A stretch of DNA of 64,000 bases, taken from positions 1,863,501 through 1,927,500 of the forward strand of contig JAILWY010000016.1 in assembly GCA_022113835.1 (NCBI GenBank), in the 5' to 3' direction. Numbering within the stretch: position 1 is the first letter of the stretch; the number at the start of each line of letters is the position of its first letter. Made by a program: the position numbers and the translations under genes. The notes beneath the pieces were generated by a model, which was not told the DNA's origin, ran no database searches, and worked only from the letters and a program-made list of their open reading frames with translations. Source of the DNA: Atopsyche davidsoni (Eukaryota; Arthropoda; Insecta; Trichoptera; Hydrobiosidae). Of the stretch, positions 20,561-31,883 are shown piece by piece.

Positions 20561-23270
20561 CGCCCGGATAGCGCCATCTGTGCCGGTAGCTCCGCGTCGC
20601 TGGGGCCGAAGATTTATCGAGCGATTAGACGATTTTAATTTCCGTTTTAATTGATTTTTCAATTTACGCTTGATAAAGTGCTACTTTGTGAATGTTTACT
20701 CGCCTCGTCTGGCACTTTCTCTGAGCGATTGCAATAATTGTGCGATTTAAGCTTCACGGCCGCCGGTGGTATTGTCACAAAAGGCGATCCGCCCCGATGA
20801 TATCCCTCACCGTCAGAAAAATATTTTAAATTGAATTTTACGGGTCCACGTGAAACGAGATTTCAGGAGGCAGCGCTCTGCGCTCTGTGTATTTTTGATA
20901 TCCCCTTTAAACGGTAAAAATGAAATAAAATCACTAGTTTTGTTTTGTTACGATGTGTAAGATATTTTAAAGAAGTATAACCTTTTGGGGGTTTCGATTC
21001 ATTTCCGTCCTCACCTCTTCAGACAGGGGTCCTTGCAGGGCGCGAGGGTTGTCGGATTAGCAGGGATTGAAACCCTCGTAGCACTGTTTATTTAGGTCGT
21101 ATTGTATTTTACTTTGAAACGAACCACTAAGCAATACATAATTCAACTGCGTTAATATAACTACAGTTGTCGGCTAAGAACCGTTTGTTACATCTTACAT
21201 AACTAAAACCTCTGAGATTCCTGTTTTTTGAGTATATTTTTATAATTGGCGTAGAAGAACTTTGAGACTAACAATGTGTACAATAAGCACCATTTAATTA
21301 TATCTAGAAGATGATTGTTTTAATTAAGTATTTCAACACATATACTATCTTTACTGTGTTTATTTTTTGATCTGCTTGGTACATTTTTCTTGGGAGCTGA
21401 ATAAAAACAAAACAACATTTATTCATGGATTAGAAATCTAGAGTATTTATCTAGAACAATTACACTCCTAGAAGACAAATACAACAGCGAATATAATTTA
21501 TAAAAAAAACAACTTATATTGATACTTTGTTTCATTACGTTGTGGAAATGGTAACCCCCTTGGCATGCTAAACATATTATTTAAGATTTGAAATCGGTGA
21601 TGCCTTATTGAACATTTCTAAGTGTAAATTAATTAAAAGCACTTGTAAGCATTCCGATAAATTGATTTTTCAGCTGTTATTTGAGATTGTGAACATTTAT
21701 TTTGAAAAGGTGCCGTAACGGTCGTTTCGTTTACTCTGAATCGAAACTACGCTCACTTTCATGTCAAAACACACGCATTTACACAAAACAAAGCACTTTT
21801 ATTTTTCAGGAGTTTCGGGGGGTGGAATTTTCATCAAACCTGAAATCAGAGTGGCTGAGATTTATATTTAGCATTTGTATTTTTTCCGGCCGGCTTGGTG
21901 TTGAGTTGCCGTGAATAACGCTGTAAGCTCCCTAATGAACGAGTCCGTATTGTTCTATTGGCTTTCGATAGCAGCGAAAGCTTTATTAAAATGTTTTGTT
22001 TTATTTCAGCGCTGAATTATTCTGAAAAACAGTATTTTCAGTCACCGGAACACGTAATTGTCTTAGTACAGAAATTCCTGAGTGTGCAGTGTTTAATATA
22101 GCTGCTCGCTGATCACGAAGGTAAGCCTTCAAAACTGGATTGAATATTCATTTTTTAAGGTAATATATTCACACGTGAAACGACGAGAAATATCCTCTAT
22201 ATTTTTGCAATACAGGTGTGATATGAACTCACGTTTTCACAGCTATTTGGATCCAAGGCTCTGTTCAATTGAGTTACTTAACAATTTGAATCGTTCAACT
22301 GAATATTACTTACAAGTATTCTTAGCTTTTAGTATAAAGTTCAAATGAAATGTGGTACTAAGCAAAATGAATATTTTAACACTTAGCACAGACGCAAACC
22401 AGTGTGAATATTATTTATGAAACTGTATTGACTAATTAATTTATGAAATTCTATAGCAAATATTAAAAATACTAGGATTTTGACCTACTCATATTATATA
22501 TTCATTTATCTAACCCATGGTGTGTTTTTAATTTTTAGATATCAATAAACATTTTATCAAAAATAGCGTAAACCGTAATGACGGAGGTATTGTTAATGTT
22601 AACCACATAATTTTTTTTAGAAACTTTCCATATAAAATAAATGTATAGTATAATAATACCGTGTATAACTTTCCACATTTCAATATTTTAATGGTTATTA
22701 TATCTTGTATTCAGTAGAAAGCCGGAATATTCGTTGAAACTACGTTTGATCATTATATAACTATGTTTCATTTGGGATATTAAAATATTCTTTATCGCTA
22801 TATTTAAAGTTTTTGAAAATAAAAATTTGGTGGAAATCCATTAAAATATTTTTATTATACAATATTTTGTGTTGTTCTCACTTTTGCATTGTTTGACGAG
22901 ATATATATAGATATATGTTATAAATGCAGCTACCCTAGGATGTTATAAAAACTAGTCACGTTTAAAAATAAAAAGTGGGAGCAACACTTTATATTGTTCT
23001 AATAAAAATATTAAATTTTTTCAATATTTTGGTCAAAAATACATAAGTTTAAATATTTAACTCATCAAAGTTTTTATATCGCTATGCGAATTATTTCTGA
23101 AAGGAACATTATTATTTGGATGATCAAATTCCGTGTTTAATGAAGCAGGGCAAATTTAATATAGTAGAGCATCACAGCAATGGGTTATTCCTCTCCTTGT
23201 TACATCCAGACATTCACTAATATTGAAGACCAGCGCTGTCGAAACTGTGTTTTGTTTAATTTTACCGTCG
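20561..23270. other. No gene recognised
   Basis: GC-richer to about 20900, then AT-rich. Frames are 70 codons or fewer and unrecognised. No repeat family member was found. Confidence 0.4.
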
Positions 23271-23275
23271 TTTAA

Positions 23276-23412
23276 AATATACACGGTGTAGAAAAACCCG
23301 GGGAACCAATGCACCATTTTCCCCTTAAAAAACCATGAAAACGGCTCAGCATGAGTATATGCTCAGTGAAATGGTCACCAACCTCCTCTGAGAAAAGGTT
23401 ATTGATGAAGAT
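23276..23412 (-). repeat. SINE-like repeat R7a, minus copy
   Basis: The reverse complement has GAGGAGGTTGGTGACCATTT, CACTGAGCATATACTCATGC, CATGGTTTTTTAAGGGGAAA and the CTACACCGTG segment. It is truncated relative to the 37.4-kb copy. Confidence 0.7.
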
Positions 23413-23751
23413 GTATAAAAAATGTTTCAGGCAATCGTTTAACCCTGAATTAATTTTTTTCTTCACCTTTGTCTTGAATATTTTTAGGCAGTCGTATATA
23501 TAAATTAATTATTTATAGCCATTTAAAATTTATCTTAATATTCACTTATATTGGTTTTATGTGTAAATATTATTGTTTTGGGAGAAACACACGTAGGAAT
23601 AAAAAATATATGTACAAAATTGTGAATAATATGTCTCTTTGTTTTATATGGATATATGAAACTATTTGTGTTTAATTTTCAATAAGTAATATGTTCGGAA
23701 ATATTTTTTTTGCCGCAAGTTCAAAGTAATAATTTTAATTTGTATGATTAA

Positions 23752-23912
23752 GTACATTTTTTTACACATTGAAACGATTAGAGAAACTCTCGTGACATCG
23801 TTAAACGTTTCAATGTGTGAAAAAATGTACTTTATCATACTTATACTAATAAACCTGTATAGGTAAACAAATACGCATTGATTTGTGACGTTCAATCTTC
23901 ACAAAAAAATAA
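23752..23912 (+). mobile_element. Foldback repeat related to R2 tail (R2b)
   Basis: The arms AAGTACATTTTTTTACACAT..TTGAAACGAT and ATCGTTAAACGTTTCAATGT..GTGAAAAAATGTACTT flank a loop with GAGAAACTCTCGTGAC. A diverged R2 tail follows, recognisable by AATAAACCTGTATAGGTAAA and GACGTTCAATC. No target duplication is obvious because a TA microsatellite abuts it. Confidence 0.6.

Positions 23913-23916
<4 letters not shown>

Positions 23917-23956
<40 letters not shown>
23917..23956. repeat. (AT)n microsatellite
   Basis: About 20 perfect AT units directly after the R2b copy. Confidence 0.95.
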
Positions 23957-23960
<4 letters not shown>

Positions 23961-23968
23961 TTTGAGTA

Positions 23969-24105
23969 AGGAAATTCAATATTTTTGATAGAGAGTACTT
24001 GGTGGAATTCCATTTTAATATTTTAAATAATAAGATGTTGGCGAAACCGGTCAACAATAAAAATCTATATATGGAAAAATCACTCACGTATATTGATTAA
24101 AATAT
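23969..24105 (+). repeat. Repeat R3, truncated copy
   Basis: Starts GGAAATTCAATATTTTTGAT, with GGTGGAATTCCATTTTAATA, then jumps to GTTGGCGAAACCGGTCAACA and ATATGGAAAAATCACTCAC. The left half of the foldback is missing. Confidence 0.7.
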
Positions 24106-24117
24106 TAATTTTAAGTA

Positions 24118-24499
24118 TAGTAATACCCCGCTTTACGCGACCCCGTTGTGCGCGGTTTTATTATAACGCGAATGAGAATGCCTCGCATTACGAGAATTAC
24201 TTATTTTAAGAATGTGTATGACTATAATTTAGTCATTGACATCTTTTAACAATTAAAAACAGCGTTGGGTGTTATGAACGTATTTTACAAGAACGTAAAA
24301 TAAACGCTACCCAAAAGACAATAGTTGTATTTTTCAAGTTTTTAAGTGTTCTTAGAATTAAAGTGAATGATTCAAATGATTCGTATTTTTTTGTATAGAG
24401 TTTTGATTGTGTATGTATGTTTAATCGTAAACCCCGATATGCGCGAATTTCACTTAACGCAATTTTTTTCCGGAACCCCGGTAAAGCGGGGTATTACTG
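24118..24499 (+). mobile_element. pogo/Tigger-like non-autonomous element, copy 1
   Basis: The termini are inverted: TAGTAATACCCCGCTTTACG at the left and the inverse of CAGTAATACCCCGCTTTACC at the right. CACTTAACGC..TTTTTTCCGGAACC lies just inside the right end. Length is about 382 bp. The flanks are compatible with a decayed TA duplication. Copy 2 at 62.26 kb has the same ends with TA on both sides. Inside is a relic of the transposase C-terminus (separate entry). Such elements depend on a full-length relative. Confidence 0.75.
24248..24345 (+). pseudogene. Tigger/jerky-type transposase C-terminal remnant
   Basis: One frame reads approximately LTIKNSVGCYERILQERKIN then ATQKTIVVFF. This resembles the C-terminal end of pogo/Tigger transposases, which commonly finish with a KR..TQ.TIDAFF-type motif. 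Copy 2 at 62.36 kb preserves it better (ERKRNATQKTIDAFFSK). No DDE catalytic region is present, so it is not functional. Confidence 0.6.
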
Positions 24500-24609
24500 C
24501 AAATCAAAATCATACAGGTGATACAATATATTTGCGTACCACAGGTTGACGGCAACTGCTCCGGTATGACACGCCGCATTCCCTTGTTCGCGGGGTTGAG
24601 ACAGATCGG

Positions 24610-24660
24610 CTGTCGGGGGTCGGGGATTGGGGGATGGGGATTGGGGGATGGGGTTTCTGG
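24610..24660 (+). repeat. G-rich minisatellite, G-quadruplex potential
   Basis: Imperfect repeats of GGGGATTGGGGGAT give at least five runs of four or more G. The plus strand could form a G-quadruplex. The surrounding sequence has short frames on both strands without known domains. Confidence 0.7.
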
Positions 24661-25187
24661 CGGTAAGGGAGGATTCCATGTCACATACAACGTCTCGTGT
24701 GTCGATCTCGACTTAATTGGGTTCATTTGATTTTGTATTCAATACATTACAGGCGTGCAAACAGACCTCTGTGAATCACAGTTTTGAATTAATTTTAAAC
24801 ATCACTCTCGAGTGATTGCTTAATATTTGATGAACCGACGTTTGTATTCATCCGGCCTTAAAGTCTCATGAATATATTTTATTAAATACGATCCCACGTG
24901 AAATGACATAAGATAGATAATCATGCAATTGATATATCAGTTACATTTAGTGCTTAAATTTGATTCGCGATGCTCGAACCAATATTAATATACAAAAAAA
25001 ACGAGGGGTTAATTTATATTCATTATTAAAAAGATGAGAGATTTAAGAGGCACTTTCTTGGTATAAATACCTTAGCAGTCTTTTGATACATTTTTTTTTA
25101 AGTAAACGATTTCGTCTATAATGTCAGTTAGCAAAACCAAAAGCTTAAATAAAATAATTATAGGTTAAACCAACAGCATTTTTATAT
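24661..25187. other. Nothing recognised
   Basis: AT-rich, no family member or coding signal. Confidence 0.4.
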
Positions 25188-25445
25188 TATTTCTTCTTGT
25201 TCAGTTGCCTCTCCTCATGGGAGGTTGGTGACTATTTCCTCGAACATTTCCCTATTCTGGGTCAGTCTTACCAATCCGGCTACACTTCCGATCTCCAGTC
25301 ACTGGCGCAAATTCCTCATCCACGTGAACTTCCTCCTTCCAATGGCCTTTTTTCCTTCGGTTTTTACTGGAGGATGCCAAAAATGTGGCCAAATAGGAGA
25401 CCTTTCGCTTCTTTACCAACGTCAAGAGTTATTTTTCTTAAAAGA
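25188..25445 (+). repeat. SINE-like repeat R7b, plus copy
   Basis: TTCTTCTTGTTCAGTTGCCT, CTCCTCATGGGAGGTTGGTG, CGAACATTTCCC, GGGTCAGTCTTACCAAT, then CACTGGCGCAAATTCCTCAT and CCACGTGAACTTCCTCCTTC. The same order appears at 60.11 kb, and a damaged version at 7.13 kb on the minus strand. The 76-94 codon frames here are not supported as genes. Confidence 0.75.
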
Positions 25446-25497
25446 CAATATATAATATTATTATTATTATTTACATTATAAAAAAAACATAAATTAA

Positions 25498-26103
25498 CCC
25501 TTAACTGCATACAGTGACAGATCGGTAACAAACCATAAAACCTTTTTTTTTCGTGTTGGACCTGTCTTACTTATTTAAATCAACTTTTTACCAGTAATAC
25601 TCCTAGAATTGACACAAACCGTATTAGAAGATGACATTTGCCAACTTTTGGCGATTGAGTGAAAACGTGATTTAAGTATAAGCTATAATGAAAAAAGTAG
25701 CTTTGTATTCTGTCTTCACTTTAAGTTTATTATATTTTTTTGCATTACTACTGCATCTGGTGATGACCTAGTCTATTTGGTCGAAACTAGTAATGCAAAA
25801 AATATATATTAAACTCAAAGTGAAGACAAAATACAAAGCTACTTTTATCTTCACCAATCAAATGCCTTGTCCCTCAACGAGATTAAGTATAACCTATAGG
25901 AGATCTTTTTTCTACTTCAAAATATATGTTAAATTTCAAACTAAATTTCATAATCAATTAAAAAAAATTTACTCAGTCTTTTTTTTAATAAAACATGAAA
26001 AATATAAACAATATTTTTTTCATTATTTTTCCTTATATTAACACAAATTTTTTGAAATATTCGATTTTTTCGCGGAAAAATAAAAAAATCATGAAATTAA
26101 GGG
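25498..26103 (-). mobile_element. piggyBac-like TTAA MITE R6, copy 1, with nested R1
   Basis: It starts after TTAA (25494-25497) with CCCTTAACTGCATAC and ends GAAATTAAGGG followed by TTCA. Copy 2 (40645-41025) is in the opposite orientation; both share the TTTGCCAACTTTTGGC, CAACTTTTTACCA and GGAGATCTTTTTTCTAC segments. TTAA targeting and CCCTTAA-type ends fit the piggyBac superfamily. No transposase coding remains. R1 copy 6 interrupts it at 25682-25882, so R6 is the older insertion. Confidence 0.7.
25682..25882 (+). mobile_element. Foldback retroelement R1, copy 6 (inside R6)
   Basis: A perfect 10-bp duplication, TTAAGTATAA, flanks it (25672-25681 and 25883-25892). The homologous R6 copy at 40.8 kb lacks the insertion, giving an empty-site comparison. 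The left arm is shortened, so CTGGTGA (A6 changed to G) stands near the start of the right arm, followed by TGACC, loop, GGTC, GAAAC, TA, GTA, ATGC. The 3' end is CCCTCAACGAGA. Confidence 0.88.
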
Positions 26104-26179
26104 TTCATTTTTTTGACGTTTTTTTTTTTAAAGCATACGAGTCTTCGTATCGTTGGACATTTTAGAAACTTCACAATTT

Positions 26180-26460
26180 ACCAGTCGGCGGAGTTCCCAG
26201 CACCTGGCGTCTCCGCAGCCTCCAGCCGACGTGTGTAGACGGGGGATGTTTTATTGTCACTCCCCGCCGAGCCTCCGGGGAGGCTCTGCCGCCGGTGAAT
26301 GGCGCCGAGCAGGTGGTCTGGATGACGACATTGTCCCTGCCAGCGCCCCCGGAAGTTCCGCATTAGGCCCCCGTCAGTTCTTGAGGATTCCCCGTGTAGA
26401 ATGCCACCGGGTCATCCGCCTTAGAAATTATTTCCGAAGTTGTGTCACACTCGTTCCGCT
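26180..26460. other. GC-rich island with unsupported open frames
   Basis: A GC-rich block open on both strands (111 codons plus, 61 codons minus). No domain is recognised, and the paired openness argues against coding. Confidence 0.3.
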
Positions 26461-28643
26461 CTTCTGGAAAATTTTCAGAATACCTTGAAAATTATTACCA
26501 AAGTTATTTCATATTCGTTACACCCCTCTGCACATATACATACAGAAATTTTTTGAATCATTAATTCCACTAAAAGGCTTTATTGATACTGACGAGCTGA
26601 ATGAATTTAAAACGATTGATCATACAAGTTATTCTGTTTGAACAATACTCAATTGATATGTCAAAACTGAATCGTTTCATTGATGCCGGATTGAGTCAGA
26701 ATAAATTAATTGAATATTATTAATATATTAATATAATCGAAACATCTCCAATTTTATTTATACTTTTTATGTTTTGCTCGCTTCTATTCACAACTACTTC
26801 ATATCTCATACGCGTATTAGTGGTAGCATTTTAAATTAAATACATATTTTAAACTTGAGAAATATTCCTGGTGCCGTGACCTTTGACCTTGAGGCAGGCG
26901 TGTCACATCCGGCGATGTGGAAAATCCGGGGTCGCAAAAAAAAGCCCTCAACATAATGAGCAAACGTCGGGCCTTTTCCTCGCCGATGACACTGAAGCTA
27001 TTTAGGTGTGTGTCGCGGCATTCGCGTGATTGATGCCCTGGCCCAAGGGTGGTTTCATGAAAACCCCTATGGGGGAGTGTTCCCTGAAGCCGTTAAAATC
27101 AACGACCGATTTGCAATGGCTGTGTGGTTTCTTCTCCTTCGTCCAAAAGGTTTCATTTTTTCCCATCTCCCAGAAAAGAAGACTTGAGTAAATAACTAAA
27201 AAAAAAACACTGTCCGTTTTTTTTGTTGTCATCTGGTGGTCGAAACATATATAATTTGAGATATTTTTAAATTTAAAATATAACATATTATAACACAAGG
27301 CTATGGCTGTTTGTCCCATACAAAGGTTTTTTTATTTTTTGAGAGGTAAGTTGTGTTACGTTTTATGCATTTTTGAATGGAGGACAAGTCCTGAAACTGC
27401 GCGTGGCAGCCCTATCCAAAGGGGAGCATCCCTTATTTTCCACCCTGGCATGCCCTCTGAAAGCAGGTGGGCCTTTCCGCGCAATTACTTGTCGCTTGAA
27501 GCCTTAAAAAGGAATCTTTTTAAATGTTTTTGAGGAGCCCTTAATATTGATTGCACCCCTGCCACGGTGCTTTGTGACCTGAGACGTGACGTATGCTGGT
27601 AATTTAGTGAAATATTGTACTTAACGAGAGGTTTACGATTTTTTATTTTATCTAAAAAATATATAATTTGATATCTGACATTTTTTATGGCATTATCTTA
27701 CTTCAAGATTTTTTTTAAAATTCATTGTTAACCAATAAACGCGTGGTTAAATATATTTTATTGAAAATAAGATAAATTTAAAGAAGGATTTATTACTTTT
27801 CCCACAGAGTGGGAGCGATCGTATCAAATTAGAAAGAACTGCCTCTCCATATCTTAATGACTGAATTCTTAGAGATGCTAACACCTTTCACAGTTCCTGA
27901 AAAAACTTTAATCTCTTTTTCATTCCATAAGTTACAGTCTGAAACTTGCTTAATGTCTTCCCTTACGGGCCAGTTACTGTACTCCGAAAGCCTTCATAAA
28001 TTAAGGCTTTTATGGACGCTGAAAGACCCGCGCCCTTCTCACTCGACTGAAGATTTATCAGAGTTGACCGCCAGGGAGCTGAGTACCCCTATCGTGTTAC
28101 ACAGATATTTAAAATTGAATAAAAATTTTAAGTCTTAATATACATTGAATAGATTCAAAGTGATTCAAAATAAAAATAAAACCAAGTCGTATTATTTATT
28201 CCATAAACTATTTATTTTTAAATCAAATCAGTTAATCAATATACTTGCAAAATGGAGATAAATTATTGTTCGTGTACTTACACATAAAAAATACCGAATT
28301 ATTGTAACAATCTTACTCAATCCATTACAGTGAAATGAACGAACTTTAAAACAACGGTATTATGAATATTTAAAAAAAAATTGAAATGACGAAAAATATT
28401 CTTGAAACCCATTTGTATCGCGAAAACAAAGCTTTCACGGTTTTTCATGGTTTCATGAGTGAATCTGTTATTAAAAATATATATACAAAAGATATAAACA
28501 TTTTTTAATGAATTATTGTTTAAAGGCCCTGCCTCGAAGAGGATAACTCATTGGGAGTCCTCGAATATTCAAATCCAAAAAAACCCCTGAAGTCTCGCGA
28601 CCCTGCTCCGGGGCGATCTAATGATCCATATTTCATCGGACCG
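26461..28643. other. No gene recognised
   Basis: AT-rich with GC-richer patches at 26860-27160 and 27370-27600. Frames up to 105 codons have no recognisable domain. Confidence 0.4.
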
Positions 28644-28687
28644 CATGAATATGCATTGCATTCCCGCTGCAATGCTTCATATTCATG
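28644..28687. other. Bulged 17-bp hairpin with ATGCAT/TGCAAT cores
   Basis: CATGAATATG plus CATTGCA pairs with TGCAATG, a three-base bulge CTT, and CATATTCATG, around a 7-nt loop. It could be a homeodomain/POU-type palindrome or a small structured RNA. It is too short for a standard pre-miRNA. Confidence 0.45.
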
Positions 28688-28896
28688 CAGTTTTATAACC
28701 ACTTAATTGAGGCCGCATTCCGCATGTAAAATTATACCAGTTAATTGAGCTGAATTGCAGGAGACTTTTGTAATAATTTGAGCTGAATTTATTTCAATGT
28801 TTCCTTTATTTTTTTTAAAAATGAAATAAAATACATTTTTATATTTTTTTACTTAAATCTTGTCCTTCATATTATATTTTTTATCACACATCTATT

Positions 28897-29814
28897 TACG
28901 GTACAATATATTCTATTCAAAGTATTGTCCATCGCTAGCCACTACTTTTTCTCATTTTTCGAGCAAATTATGGATTCCATCCCAAAAGAACGGTTCGTCT
29001 TTTGAAGCCAAGAAAGAATCAAGCCAATTTTTGATACCCTGTTGAGAAGTGAAGCGTATTCTAGAAAGGGCATTCTGCATCGATCGAAACAAGTGGTAGT
29101 CGGAAGAGGCAAGGTCTGGGCTATAAGGCGGGTGAGGCAGAACTTCCCATCCACTATTTTCCAAATAGGTATTAACCGATTTAGCAACATGTGGTCGAGC
29201 ATTGTCATGATGGAAAATTACAGATTCGTGCCTGGTCGCATATTCTGGCCGTTTTTCTGCCAATGCTCGCTTCAAACGCATCAATTGATGTCTGTAGGCC
29301 TCGCCCGTGATTTTGAATCATTTCCAATGCTTTAATGTGTCATAAAATTGTTGCTCGATCAACTCCCAATGATTCTGCGAGTTCTGCTTGCGTTTGACAC
29401 GAGTCTTTATCGAGCAATGCCTCTAATTCTTCATCTTCGAATTTGTTTGGTTGGCCTGGACGTTCTTTGTCGTCCATATCGAAATCACCATTATTAAAGC
29501 GTTGAAACCAGTTCTTACACATTTTTTGCGATGGAACATGTTCACCATAAACTTCACACAGCAATCGGTGACTTTCAGCCGGTTTTTTCTTTCAATTGAA
29601 ACAGGAAAGTAAAGCTTCCCGCAAATTGCGTTTTGTTGGTACAAAAGTTGACATGTTGAGAGCTTCAAAAAAAAATGTTATATACACTTCAGCGATATGA
29701 CATGTACTGAAAACAAAAGCGCAATAATGACGCTTCACAATGAAATATTAAAGTATAGCCTGATGCGTAACGCCATCTCTTAGAAAATCCGAAAAAATTA
29801 ATGCACACACCGTA
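28897..29814 (-). mobile_element. mariner (mauritiana-like), copy 1, internally deleted
   Basis: The 5' end on the minus strand is TACGGTGTGTGCATTAATTT (right, ending 29814 in TA-rich DNA). The other terminus is reduced to TACGGT at 28897 because a 50-bp segment, still present in copy 2, is missing; the junction is at a shared GGT. With the internal transposase deletion this copy is about 918 bp, against roughly 1.3 kb for a complete mariner. Confidence 0.85.
28913..29654 (-). pseudogene. mariner transposase, mauritiana-like, internal deletion
   Basis: It would start at ATG 29654 (MSTFVPTKRNLREALLSCF) and end at TAG 28913. The N-terminal helix-turn-helix part is recognisable: CEVYGEHVPSQKMCKNWFQR, KERPGQPNKFEDEELEALLD, QTQAELAESLGVDRATIL. 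The C-terminal part has HHDNARPHVAKSV (second catalytic Asp) and HPPYSPDLASSDYHLF (third Asp). An in-frame stop follows about codon 20, and roughly 240 bp between the DNA-binding and catalytic parts is missing compared with copy 2, removing the first catalytic Asp. The product would normally bind the inverted ends and cut and rejoin DNA at TA; this copy cannot. Confidence 0.88.
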
Positions 29815-30962
29815 TATATAATATTATATTTTTAGGGTATTATTGAAACTTTTTCTGGTGAAATATTAACTCAAGCTTTCAAGGATCCAAAATACTTCAA
29901 CCAAAGTATCCTGAAAATTCTTTTAAGAATCAAAGAGTTAATTCAACCGAATCAATCCATTACTTCCGTAAGTCCGGTTATTTTCAAACACGCCCCCGTC
30001 GCCTCCTTTAATATCCGGAGCGCCTCGCAAACCAGAGCCTCTTCACGTCAAAGAACTGAAACAATTCGCAAGAAGCGAAATTCTAAAATCCAAAGAACAT
30101 AAATATTGTGTAATATTGTCCGCAAACAATGGCCGCTCGGGTTTATTATATAATACAAAATGGCGCACTTTCACCTTTACAGTCGCGGAGAATTCGCAAT
30201 TGTGAGGGACCGCAAACTTTTCGCGCATCCTTCCGGTACAGGGTCACCTCTGCCTTTATTTTAATTTAATAATAGTTTATTCTTTGTTTTATAATGGAAC
30301 AATGTACTACTTTGCCGGGGGCCGCGACATTTATACCTACGGTGTGTTTTGTATGGGTAATTGTATCCTGTGGCCCTTGGCATCTGTTTTCGGGTTACGT
30401 GAATATGACACATTAGTTTGTACAGGAAGTTTCAGTATCAATTACAAACTTCACCATTGTAAAATGATAAACAAAAAAATATTATGTAATAAATAATTAC
30501 TACCAATACCAAGTATGCAATATTTAAAATATCGATTCACACAGAGAGTTTTTGTTTGAAAATATTAACAACAAAGGTCGACGAAACTATTCGCACCAAA
30601 AAATACTAAGTAGACAATTATAACAATTTTTTTTTTTAACAATGAGGTTCACTCTTATAGTTTACGATGGCAGAATAATGACCTTAAAAATGACATCACA
30701 ATGACGCATTGCATCTAAAATACTGGCGGGTCATTAAAAATAATGAGAGGCTGGAGAGCAATACCTCCACAATCCAATACGGGCCCGCGTCCACGCGAGG
30801 GTCCTTGCCTCTCTGTTTTAAATATACTTACTATATACGACGTGTTTCAAAACTCACGAATTGATCTAAAATAAAAGTTAGGCACTCAGTATTTAAAATA
30901 ATAAAAAAATTATTCGAAATTTGCTGGGAGTTGGTTGAATGGCTTTTTATGTTTTTAGTATA
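29815..30962. other. Nothing recognised
   Basis: A moderately GC-rich patch near 29985-30240, otherwise AT-rich. No domain or repeat family is recognised. Confidence 0.4.
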
Positions 30963-31506
30963 AGGTGTCCAAAAAGAGTATCAGGTAAATGTGATATGCT
31001 GATATGCTGTGAAATTTTTTGGACCCAGAGTTGCAGGAGTTTCAAGGTTTCAACTCAAAAACGTGGTTTCAACAAGTTGCCATACATCCAATCAATCAAT
31101 TGAAGCTGCTAACGAATTATTCCCTAATAAGGTCATTTCACGTAGAGGTAACATCAACTGGCCTTCCAGAAGCCCCGACCTTAGCCCTCTTGAACATTTC
31201 GTATTGGGATACCGCAAAAGTAGGGTTTATGAGAATAATCCGATGAAGCCTAACGAAATTGAAACAAAGCATCAGGTCAGAAATGGCAGCAATATCGAGG
31301 GTTATGTGTCAGCGTGTTATCAGCAATCTTCGTTCCAGATTAGAAGAGTGCCAGCAGCGTAACGGTCACCATTTGGATAACATCATTTTTTTGAAACAAT
31401 TTTCCATTTTGTATTCTTATAATCAACAATAAAAAAAAATACTTGATTACTAGTAGTTTTTGTTTTACTGAACTAACAAATACCCGATACTCTCTTTGGA
31501 CACCCT
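30963..31506 (+). mobile_element. Short Tc1/mariner derivative, copy A
   Basis: The ends are inverted: AGGTGTCCAAAAAGAGTATC at the left and the inverse of AGGGTGTCCAAAGAGAGTAT at the right, with TA outside each. It is 544 bp long. The body encodes only the C-terminal third of a transposase (separate entry). Copies B (41704-42257) and C (55147-55689) have the same ends and the same internal structure, so all three descend from one deleted founder. Confidence 0.85.
31072..31411 (+). pseudogene. Tc1/mariner transposase C-terminal remnant (copy A)
   Basis: The frame reads CHTSNQSIEAANELFPNKVI, then SRRGNINWPSRSPDLSPLEH, then FVLGYRKSRVYENNPM. This is the region around the third catalytic Asp (SPDLSPLD in the relatives; here D is E in LEHF). 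The first two catalytic Asp residues and the DNA-binding domain are absent. A frameshift near codon 85 separates the QVRNGSNIEGYVSACYQQ reading from the EMAAISRA..QRVISNL reading of the sister copies. Non-functional. Confidence 0.75.
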
Positions 31507-31880
31507 ATATATCTCATATTTTGTAACGGTAAAAATAAATTATTTAAATTCAATATTTTTGTAATGAAATTAAATGAAGCAGTTTATTTTAAACTGTGAT
31601 TTTGAACACGTGGAGTGATCTTGAAAAAATAACAAATACAATCGCTTATTTTCAACTATTAGATTTTTAAATATTATTGATTCATCATTTTAAGTTAGGT
31701 ATTTACTGTATTCATTTATCCCTCGTGATAGATAGATATTATATTTAACTATATATGTGCACATTTATTTATATCAGTTTTACAGACTTGTCGTTAACTA
31801 CATAACTTTTAATAAATTTTGGTTGCATAGTTGTATTCGTCGTATCGTATATACATTTCAAAAAAGTTTTTTTTTATACT
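31507..31880. other. Nothing recognised
   Basis: AT-rich DNA between two transposon remnants. Confidence 0.4.
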
Positions 31881-31883
31881 AAA

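Noticed and set aside
26153..26488. 111-codon frame in a GC-rich island
   Set aside because: The opposite strand is also open and no family is recognised; stop codons are simply rare in GC-rich DNA.
28644..28687. microRNA precursor
   Set aside because: The stem is about 17 bp with a 7-nt loop, shorter than any normal pre-miRNA.
29042..29335. 97-codon plus-strand frame over mariner copy 1 (and 43035-43334 over copy 2)
   Set aside because: These are antisense shadows of the mariner transposase; the real coding strand is minus.
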